Below are positions 35,137 to 40,542 of a stretch of DNA of 40,542 bases, one piece after another. Both the position numbers and the translations under genes were made by a program. Under the pieces are notes generated by a model, which did not search any database, was not told the origin of the DNA, and was given only the letters and a program-made list of their open reading frames with translations. This DNA comes from an uncultured Corynebacterium sp. GTDB lineage: Bacteria; Actinomycetota; Actinomycetes; Mycobacteriales; Mycobacteriaceae. Each line of letters opens with the position of its first letter. Position 1 is the stretch's first letter. The stretch lies in NCBI RefSeq assembly GCF_902489365.1, contig NZ_CABTZR010000016.1, forward strand, positions 1-40,542, given 5' to 3'.

Positions 35137-35179
35137 CTAGTTTTGATAAGTCTGGTGCCATCGTACCCGGTAAAACTAG
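35137..35179. promoter_or_regulatory. Inverted octamers in the nrdF/gntR divergent region
   Basis: CTAGTTTT (35137-35144) and AAAACTAG (35172-35179) are perfect inverted copies 27 bases apart. A TACGAT hexamer on the minus strand between them could be the nrdF -10. The arrangement could be an operator pair; no regulator is named. Confidence 0.4.
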
Positions 35180-35201
35180 GGGCCAAAATTCCTGCATGTT
35201 T

Positions 35202-35207
35202 TATACT
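35202..35207 (+). promoter_or_regulatory. -10 hexamer of gntR
   Basis: TATACT, 35 bases upstream of ATG 35243. The -35 is not well defined. Confidence 0.5.
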
Positions 35208-35242
35208 TAAGCCCTACTCCCACGACCCTGATTTTCGATGGA

Positions 35243-35932
35243 ATGACTGAACCCTCCGCTCCCCTACTCAGCACCGTTTTGGACGCGCTGGGCACTGACA
35301 TCGTCAGTGGTGCCCTCCCCGCCGGTGAACGTTTTACGCTCAACGACCTCTGCGAGCGCTTCGGTATTTCCCGAACCGTGGCGCGCGAAGCCATGCGCGC
35401 ACTGGAGCAACTGGGAATGGTCTCTTCCTCGCGCCGCGTCGGCATTACAGTGCTCCCCATCAGCGAATGGGCGGTCTACGATCCCGCTATCATTTCGTGG
35501 CGCCTGGGCTCAGAGAAAGCGCGCGATAGCCAGCGCACCTCCCTTAATGACCTGCGCCTCGCCATTGAGCCTGTCGCTGCCGGGCTCGCCGCCGTGCATG
35601 CTTCCCCAGAAGATAAGGAAGAGATCCTCGAGATGGCCCAGCGCCTCCAAATCACGCCCACACGGCGCGTCGGCGAGCACCTCGCCACCGACCTACGCTT
35701 TCACGCCATGGTCCTCCACGCCTCAGGCAATGAGATGTTCTCAGCGCTGAGCCCCTATCTCCTCTCCATGGTGCGCGGGCGTTCACTCTATGGTTCCCGC
35801 AAGCGAAACCCGACGGCCGGTACCGCCCAGCTTCACCTCGATTTGGCAGAAGCCATCGGCCGAGGCGACCAACCGGGCGCAGAAAAAATCGCACGCGCCA
35901 TCTTGCTTGAGGCGCGTGCGAATAAGGATTAG
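35243..35932 (+). CDS. GntR/FadR-family regulator (GntR1-like)
   Basis: 229 residues: N-terminal winged helix-turn-helix (about residues 8-75: DIVSGALPAGERFTLNDLCE, FGISRTVAREAMRALEQLGM) and a C-terminal all-helical FCD ligand domain with metal-binding pattern residues (DLRLAIEPVAAGLAAVHA, DLRFHAMVLHASGNEMF, HLDLAEAIGRGD). Its position between nrdF and nrdE, near ctaD and serB, is that of C. glutamicum gntR1 (cg2783), a gluconate-responsive regulator of gluconate and sugar-uptake genes; orthology is inferred from place and family. The 3' end overlaps nrdE by 4 bases and contains the nrdE terminator. Confidence 0.9.
   Translation: MTEPSAPLLSTVLDALGTDIVSGALPAGERFTLNDLCERFGISRTVAREAMRALEQLGMVSSSRRVGITVLPISEWAVYDPAIISWRLGSEKARDSQRTSLNDLRLAIEPVAAGLAAVHASPEDKEEILEMAQRLQITPTRRVGEHLATDLRFHAMVLHASGNEMFSALSPYLLSMVRGRSLYGSRKRNPTAGTAQLHLDLAEAIGRGDQPGAEKIARAILLEARANKD
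35883..35920 (-). terminator. Intrinsic terminator of nrdHIE inside the gntR coding region
   Basis: On the minus strand CGCACGCGCC, an 11-base loop and GGCGCGTGCG form a 10-bp stem followed directly by ATTTTTTC. It begins 9 bases past the nrdE stop and lies entirely within the last 17 codons of the convergent gntR gene. Confidence 0.85.
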
Positions 35933-38100
35933 AGCATGCAGGAAACGCAGCCCTCAACCTCGGTTCCCTCCAACGCCATCTGACGCAGGCGGATGTAGTA
36001 GAGGGTCTTAATGCCCTTGCGCCAAGCGTAAATCTGGGCGCGGTTGATATCGCGGGTAGTAGCGGTGTCCTTGAAGAACAGCGTCAGCGACAGACCTTGG
36101 TCAACGTACTTCGTGGCCTCGGCGTAGGTATCGATGATCTTCTCGTAGCCGATCTCGTAGGAGTCCTTGAAGTACTCCAGGTTGTCGTTGTCCATGTGCG
36201 GCGCTGGGTAGTAGACGCGGCCGATCTTGCCTTCCTTACGAATCTCGATCTTGGACGCGATCGGATGGATCGAGGAGGTCGAGTTATTGATATAGGAAAT
36301 CGAGCCCGTCGGCGGCACCGCCTGCAGGTTGCGGTTGTACATGCCATGCTTGGCGACGTCCGCCTTCAGCTCCGCCCACTCCTCTACCGACGGAGTGTGG
36401 ATCGACGACTTAGCGAAGAGCTCCTTGACCTTCTCCGTGCGGGGAGCAAAGTCGGCCGGGTCGTAGCGGTCGAAGAATTCGCCGCTCGCGTATTCAGACT
36501 CCGGGAACTCCGTGAAGTACTCGCCTCGTTCACGCGCCAGCTTGTTAGATGCGCGCAGCGCGGCGTACATGATCGCCGCAAAGTAAGCATTGGTGAAATC
36601 GAGGCCTTCTTCCGATCCGTACTCGATGTGCTCGCGACCGAGGTAACCGTGCAAGTTCATCTGCCCCAGGCCAATGGCGTGGGAATCATCGTTGCCCTTG
36701 CGCACGGAGGGCACGGAGTTGATGGAAGTCTTGTCTGCCACAGCGGTCAATCCGCGGATGGCCGTTTCCACCGTGAGGGCAAAGTCCGGAGAATCCATGG
36801 TCGCGGCGATGTTGAGGGATCCAAGGTTGCAGGAAATGTCGCTGCCCAAGGTCTTGTAGGTGAGGTCCTCGTTGAGCTCCGACGGGGAGTTCACCTGCAG
36901 AATCTCCGAGCAGAGGTTCGACATGTTGATGCGCCCAGTCTTGACCGGGTTGGCACGGTTCACGGTGTCCTCGAACATGATGTACGGGTATCCGGACTCG
37001 AACTGCAGCTCCGCGACGGTCTGGAAGAAGTGGCGAGCGTTAATCTTCTTCTTACGAATACGCGGATCCTCGACCATCTCTTCGTAGTGCTCAGTGACGG
37101 AAATATCGCCGAAGGCCTTACCGTAGACGCGCTCAACATCGTACGGGCTGAACAGGTACATGTCGTCGTTGTTCTTTGCCAACTCGAACGTAATATCCGG
37201 GATCACGATGCCGAGCGAGAGAGTCTTGATACGGATCTTCTCATCTGCGTTCTCACGCTTGGTGTCGAGGAAGTTCATGATGTCTGGGTGATGCGCGTTG
37301 AGGTAGACCGCACCAGCACCCTGACGAGCACCCAGCTGGTTGGCGTAGGAGAAGGAATCCTCGAGCAGCTTCATTACGGGGATGACGCCGGAAGACTGGT
37401 TCTCGATGTGCTTGATGGGTGCACCAGACTCGCGGATATTGGACAGCAGCAGAGCGACGCCGCCACCGCGCTTGGACAACTGCAGAGCAGAGTTAATGGA
37501 GCGGCCGATCGACTCCATATTGTCCTCGATGCGCAACAGGAAACAAGACACCAGCTCGCCGCGCTGTGCCTTGCCGGCGTTGAGGAACGTCGGGGTGGCC
37601 GGCTGGAAGCGACCGGTCATGATCTCATCGACGAGGCGCTCTGCCAGCTTCGTGTCTCCGTCAGCCAGGAACAAGGCAGTCATAGATACACGGTCCTCGA
37701 AGCGCTCGAGGTAGCGGCGGCCGTCGAAGGTCTTCAACGTGTAGGAGGTGTAGTACTTGTAGGCACCCAGGAAGGTCTTAAAGCGGAACTTAAAGGCGTA
37801 GGCGCGCTTAAACAGGGACTTGATGAACTCAAAGTCATACTGCTCGATCAGTTCCGGCTCGTAGTACTTGTTTTCTACCAGGTAGCGCATCTTTTCTTCC
37901 AAGTCATGGAAGTAGACTGTGTTCTGGTTGACGTGCTGGAGGAAGAACTGGTTCGCGGCCTCGCGGTCCTTGTCGAACTGAATCTTGCCGTTCTCGTCAT
38001 ACAGGTTCAGCAGGGCGTTGAGCGCATGGTAGTCCAGCTGCTCTTCCGGCTTCACAGGTTCAGCGACGGTCTTACCCAGTTGCGTGGTCACGACGTTCAC
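35929..38100 (-). CDS. nrdE: Class Ib ribonucleotide reductase, large subunit
   Basis: Catalytic alpha subunit reducing ribonucleoside diphosphates; 723 residues. The redox-active cysteines are in ELVSCFLLRIED and SDISCNLGSLN, the active-site Asn-Cys-Glu in NMSNLCSEIL, and the C-terminal shuttle pair in the final CVSCML. An ATP-cone allosteric domain is absent, as expected for class Ib. The GTG at 38100 has AAAGG 3 bases upstream; a second GTG three codons later is better spaced for initiation. Last gene of nrdHIE; its stop interlocks with that of gntR. Confidence 0.96.
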   Translation of the reverse strand: MNVVTTQLGKTVAEPVKPEEQLDYHALNALLNLYDENGKIQFDKDREAANQFFLQHVNQNTVYFHDLEEKMRYLVENKYYEPELIEQYDFEFIKSLFKRAYAFKFRFKTFLGAYKYYTSYTLKTFDGRRYLERFEDRVSMTALFLADGDTKLAERLVDEIMTGRFQPATPTFLNAGKAQRGELVSCFLLRIEDNMESIGRSINSALQLSKRGGGVALLLSNIRESGAPIKHIENQSSGVIPVMKLLEDSFSYANQLGARQGAGAVYLNAHHPDIMNFLDTKRENADEKIRIKTLSLGIVIPDITFELAKNNDDMYLFSPYDVERVYGKAFGDISVTEHYEEMVEDPRIRKKKINARHFFQTVAELQFESGYPYIMFEDTVNRANPVKTGRINMSNLCSEILQVNSPSELNEDLTYKTLGSDISCNLGSLNIAATMDSPDFALTVETAIRGLTAVADKTSINSVPSVRKGNDDSHAIGLGQMNLHGYLGREHIEYGSEEGLDFTNAYFAAIMYAALRASNKLARERGEYFTEFPESEYASGEFFDRYDPADFAPRTEKVKELFAKSSIHTPSVEEWAELKADVAKHGMYNRNLQAVPPTGSISYINNSTSSIHPIASKIEIRKEGKIGRVYYPAPHMDNDNLEYFKDSYEIGYEKIIDTYAEATKYVDQGLSLTLFFKDTATTRDINRAQIYAWRKGIKTLYYIRLRQMALEGTEVEGCVSCML

Positions 38101-38154
38101 GGGCCTTTCTTTGCTATGGCGAAATGGAGAGATGGGTTGGTAGGAATTAAAGCC

Positions 38155-38580
38155 TTAGGCGGCTAAACCTAAAGCGGCCGCGTTGGCCAAGAGGCCTTCA
38201 CGGCAAATTGTGACATCTTCCTCGGTTCCGAGAAGTTCGAAGCGGTACACATAAGGAACCTTACACTTGGCTGCGATGACCTCGCCGGCCTTGCCAAAGT
38301 CACTGCCGAAGTTGCTGTTACCTCCAGCGACGACAGCACGAATGAAACTGCGGTTGTGTTCGTCATTCAGGAAACGAATGACTTGCTTGGGGACAGGCCG
38401 CGTGTTCCGCCCGCTCATCGATGCCCCTCCCCCATACGTCGGACAAATCAAAACGTAGGGTTCATTCACGGTGATGGGCTCATCGCTGAGACGCAGCGGG
38501 ATGCGGACGCTGGGAAGGCCGAGCTTCTCGACGAAGCGGTGGGTGTTTTCCGTAGCGGAAGAGAAATACACGACCAACAT
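38155..38580 (-). CDS. nrdI: Flavodoxin-like NrdI
   Basis: 141-residue FMN protein that supplies oxidant for assembling the Mn(III)2-tyrosyl radical of NrdF. FMN-binding features are present: VVYFSSATENTHRFVEKL (phosphate loop), CPTYGGG and GNSNFGSDFG. The long SGRNTRPVPKQVIRFLND segment is typical. Start 9 bases after the nrdH stop; 54 bases separate it from nrdE. Confidence 0.96.
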   Translation of the reverse strand: MLVVYFSSATENTHRFVEKLGLPSVRIPLRLSDEPITVNEPYVLICPTYGGGASMSGRNTRPVPKQVIRFLNDEHNRSFIRAVVAGGNSNFGSDFGKAGEVIAAKCKVPYVYRFELLGTEEDVTICREGLLANAAALGLAA

Positions 38581-38589
38581 GGTTTTGCC

Positions 38590-38829
38590 CTAGGCGCTCG
38601 CCGCCATCGCAGAGAGTGCCTTGATGCGGTCAGGACGGAAGCCCGACCAGTGCTCACCGTGCGCCTCAACGACCGGTGCCTGGACGTACCCCAGAGCCAT
38701 CACGTAGTCGCGGGCATCATCATCTAGGGAGATATCCACCGTCTCGTAATTGAGGCCAGCACGGTCGAGGGCCTTCTTGGTGGCGTTGCACTGGACACAA
38801 GCTGGCTTGGTGTAGAGGGTGATGCTCAT
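38590..38829 (-). CDS. nrdH: Glutaredoxin-like NrdH redoxin
   Basis: 79-residue electron donor for NrdE. The redox motif CVQC is in YTKPACVQCNATKKALD, and the family end WSGFRPDRIKAL is present. ATG 38829 has AAAGGAAC 6 bases upstream. First gene of nrdHIE, about 130 bases behind a promoter that overlaps an NrdR box. Confidence 0.96.
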   Translation of the reverse strand: MSITLYTKPACVQCNATKKALDRAGLNYETVDISLDDDARDYVMALGYVQAPVVEAHGEHWSGFRPDRIKALSAMAASA

Positions 38830-38961
38830 GTGACGTTCCTTTAGCTTCCTTCGGCACTACACGCGGAGTGACTGTTGAATTCGATACGAGCAGAGCGTTT
38901 AGCGGCTCTGCATGCGAGCTCTGAGCGGTGATGTAGGGCCGCCGCCCGAGCAACATCAACG
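38830..38961 (-). other. Leader of nrdHIE with a small hairpin
   Basis: If transcription starts just past the TATAGT at 38964-38969, the mRNA carries an untranslated leader of about 128 bases. It contains GCAGAGC-N8-GCTCTGC (38890-38911), a perfect 7-bp hairpin. No known riboswitch was recognised. Confidence 0.45.
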
Positions 38962-39009
38962 ACACTATACTTTGTGCCCACAACCCGCAACCAACACAAT
39001 ATGTAGTAG
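38962..39009. promoter_or_regulatory. Tandem NrdR boxes over the nrdHIE promoter
   Basis: The 16-mers at 38962-38977 (ACACTATACTTTGTGC) and 38994-39009 (ACACAATATGTAGTAG) match the NrdR box pattern ACACWATATWTWGTGT closely and less closely respectively. They are 32 bases apart start to start, the three-turn spacing known for NrdR. The minus-strand -10 candidate TATAGT lies inside the first box, so binding would block polymerase. NrdR itself is not in the window. Confidence 0.85.
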
Positions 39010-39113
39010 TTACATGGCTGGTATTCCCAGGATGTAACTCGGCCCGACCCCACATGTTGACACCCCGCCACAACCCCCGCCGCCACGGCGGTAACTACAC
39101 GGGTGATATTCCC
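39009..39113. repeat. Direct and inverted repeats upstream of the NrdR boxes
   Basis: An 18-mer at 39011-39028 recurs at 39096-39113 with 4 differences (TACATGGCTGGTATTCCC and TACACGGGTGATATTCCC). The first copy is also framed by GTTACAT (39009-39015) and ATGTAAC (39032-39038). No gene is supported between 39010 and 39215. Confidence 0.45.
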
Positions 39114-39215
39114 TGCACGTTTACCAAACATTCACTCAGTTTGTGACAAAGTCCACAAATGGGAGCAGGCCGCCCCGCGACGCCTCCCCCGACCCCAGCC
39201 GGCGAAGGGAGGCAT

Positions 39216-39252
39216 AAAAAATCCGCCGCCCCCACAATGCGGGGACGGCGGA
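39216..39252 (-). terminator. Intrinsic terminator of rpmJ
   Basis: On the minus strand a GC-rich stem (TCCGCCG-TCCCC with its partner, one bulge) is followed by six T residues. It begins 18 bases past the rpmJ stop. Confidence 0.9.
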
Positions 39253-39269
39253 CCAAGGACACTCGTTTC

Positions 39270-39392
39270 TTAGCCCTGGCGAGCCTTGAAGCGCGGATCC
39301 TTCTTGTTGATCACGAAGACCTTACCGTGGCGGCGAATAACCTGGGCGCCCGGCTTCTTCTTCAGCGACCGAAGCGACTTGCGAACCTTCAT
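39270..39392 (-). CDS. rpmJ: 50S ribosomal protein L36, cysteine-free form
   Basis: 40-residue ribosomal protein L36 (MKVRKSLRSLKKKPGAQVIR and on, ending DPRFKARQG). Zinc-binding L36 has three Cys and one His; here no cysteine is present and the sequence is of the zinc-independent (C-minus) form that in other bacteria replaces the zinc form under zinc limitation. ATG 39392 has AAAGGAG 7 bases upstream. It stands as a single gene with its own terminator between nrdH and nadE. Whether a second, zinc-binding rpmJ exists cannot be told from the window, and no Zur-type site was recognised upstream. Confidence 0.96.
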   Translation of the reverse strand: MKVRKSLRSLKKKPGAQVIRRHGKVFVINKKDPRFKARQG

Positions 39393-39596
39393 CGGGCGCT
39401 CCTTTCGTTATGCGCAATCTTGATGCGATTGATTAGTTCAAAGCACAGCTGGGCAGACACCCAGCAATGACACGAGGAAAAATATTACCCCACGAGCGCC
39501 TCATTACCAAAACACTCACATCACCGAGAACTAGCCACGCCAAGTTTTCCCCGAACCAACCTGACAGACCCTCGGACCACCCCTGCGCGTAATGGC

Positions 39597-39602
39597 TACC
39601 AT
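39597..39602 (+). promoter_or_regulatory. -10 hexamer of nadE (leaderless)
   Basis: TACCAT ends exactly 7 bases before ATG 39610; no Shine-Dalgarno. The promoter decides for ATG 39610 over upstream in-frame ATGs at 39592 and 39601. Confidence 0.6.
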
Positions 39603-39609
39603 GGTCGCT

Positions 39610-40422
39610 ATGACACAAGCATCCAGGGAGCTTCAACAAGAGATCATCGCTGCGCTAGGGACGAAACCTTTCATTAATCCGGCAGAGGAGATTGAACGCC
39701 GTATCGACTTCCTCGCCACGTATCTGCGCAACACCAGCGCTCAGGGCTTTGTTCTCGGCATTTCCGGTGGCCAGGATTCTACCCTTGCCGGCCGCTTGGC
39801 CCAGCTGGCCGTCGAGCGTGTCGATGGCGCACACTTTTGGGCCGTACGTCTTCCCCACGGCACGCAAGCAGACGAGGACGATGCGCAAGTAGCGCTCGAT
39901 TTCATCCAGCCCGATTACCGGCTCACCATCAACATCGCCGACGCCACAGCAGCTCTCGCCGGCGCCGTGGCTTCCTCACTCGACACGGAGCACTTGGACG
40001 ATTTCAACCGTGGGAATCTCAAGGCACGCCTGCGCATGTCCGCCCAATATGCGGTGGCTGGTGAGGTCGGCGCACTCGTTATCGGAAGCGACCATGCCGC
40101 CGAAAACGTCACGGCTTTCTTTACCAAGTGGGGCGACGGCGCCGCTGACCTCATCCCGCTGGCCGGGCTCAACAAGCGTCAGGGTGCTCAACTTCTCGAG
40201 CACCTCGGAGCACCCGAGTCCACGTGGAAGAAGGTTCCTACCGCCGACTTGGAGGATGACCGCCCACAGCTAGCTGATGAGGAAGCACTCGGCGTGACCT
40301 ATGCCCATATCGACGACTACCTCGAGGGCAAGGCCGTGCCTGACGACGCCCGCGAGCGCATCGAAAGCCTCTGGCACCGCGGCGCCCACAAGCGCATCAT
40401 GCCGCCCGGCCCCACCAACTAA
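39610..40422 (+). CDS. nadE: Ammonia-dependent NAD synthetase
   Basis: Amidates nicotinate adenine dinucleotide to NAD with ATP and ammonia. 270 residues, the short form without a glutaminase domain. The ATP pyrophosphatase P-loop is SGGQDST (residues 52-58); also VRLPHGTQADEDDAQ, FNRGNLKARLRMSAQYAVAG, GSDHAAENVTAFFTKWGDG and KVPTADLEDDRP, all typical of NadE. With pncB upstream it completes two of the three salvage steps. No strong terminator is visible in the 100 bases after the stop. Confidence 0.96.
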   Translation: MTQASRELQQEIIAALGTKPFINPAEEIERRIDFLATYLRNTSAQGFVLGISGGQDSTLAGRLAQLAVERVDGAHFWAVRLPHGTQADEDDAQVALDFIQPDYRLTINIADATAALAGAVASSLDTEHLDDFNRGNLKARLRMSAQYAVAGEVGALVIGSDHAAENVTAFFTKWGDGAADLIPLAGLNKRQGAQLLEHLGAPESTWKKVPTADLEDDRPQLADEEALGVTYAHIDDYLEGKAVPDDARERIESLWHRGAHKRIMPPGPTN

Positions 40423-40521
40423 CAAGGTCTCGCCAGTCCCTCCCCTACCTGCATGCCCTCCAACCAGGAATTTTGCCTCTCCGGTTGCGGGGTACACGGT
40501 GCTGTTTTAGTCTCTGTGCCC

Positions 40522-40542
40522 ATGGGGGATATCGAAACCTAC
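40522..40542 (+). CDS. Possible start of the next gene (cut by window edge)
   Basis: ATG 40522 opens a frame MGDIETY that runs off the window. TAGTCT (40508-40513) ends 8 bases before it, which fits the leaderless promoters seen elsewhere in the window. Too short to identify. Confidence 0.25.

Noticed and set aside
36097..38166. 689-codon open frame antisense to nrdE
   Set aside because: Shadow of a conserved gene; no motif, and it would overlap the whole of nrdE.

Overview
The window is a stretch of high-GC actinobacterial chromosome, almost certainly from a Corynebacterium. The evidence is a giant type I fatty acid synthase, the order serB-ctaD-nrdF-gntR-nrdEIH-rpmJ-nadE known from Corynebacterium, and a block (dinG, pncB, clpS, DUF2017, P1 peptidase, rhomboid, murI, metallo-beta-lactamase-fold phosphodiesterase, rph, rdgB, DUF3817 protein) that follows Mycobacterium tuberculosis Rv1329c to about Rv1343c. 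A pyruvate formate-lyase operon points to a facultatively fermenting species rather than C. glutamicum. The species cannot be fixed from the sequence alone. I saw no insertion sequence with a transposase, no prophage and no CRISPR array.

Layout. 1-3300 (minus): N-terminal third of fas and a 56-codon gene in front of it. 3338-4120 (plus): exported HNH nuclease. 4490-10296 (plus): a four-gene peptide ABC importer (oppB, oppC, fused oppDF, lipoprotein oppA) behind a strong palindrome and a candidate GlxR site, closed by a bidirectional terminator. 10416-11612 (minus): SPFH protein. 11718-16223 (minus): a fermentation operon, pyruvate formate-lyase in two pieces, its activase and an S33 peptidase. 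16596-18518 (plus): NCS2 purine/urate permease fused to a degenerate OHCU-decarboxylase-like domain. 18588-19981 (minus): three small membrane proteins. 20095-20176: tRNA-Leu(UAG), its terminator and a structured 108-bp intergenic element. 20470-26015 (minus): an eight-gene run from clpS to rdgB. 26104-30074 (plus): CAP-like protein, pncB and dinG. 30071-35118 (minus): PTH2-type peptidyl-tRNA hydrolase, serB, ctaD and nrdF. 35243-35932 (plus): a GntR regulator resembling GntR1. 35929-38829 (minus): nrdHIE behind paired NrdR boxes. 39270-39392 (minus): cysteine-free rpmJ. 39610-40422 (plus): nadE.

How the genes work together. Most of the window is housekeeping: lipid synthesis (fas), NAD supply (pncB, nadE), deoxynucleotide supply (nrdHIE, nrdF), nucleotide-pool and RNA quality control (rdgB, rph, PTH2), cell wall (murI), N-end-rule proteolysis (clpS), respiration (ctaD) and serine synthesis (serB). 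The more unusual parts are the split pyruvate formate-lyase, in which the glycyl-radical domain is its own 83-residue cistron and no intact enzyme is present; the permease/OHCU fusion, whose fused domain seems to lack its catalytic motifs; a run of genes whose start codon lies exactly 7 nt after a -10 hexamer (probable leaderless mRNAs); and an nrdE terminator placed inside the coding sequence of the convergent gntR gene. Starts were chosen from Shine-Dalgarno or -10 spacing and family N-termini; no alignment or database search was run.
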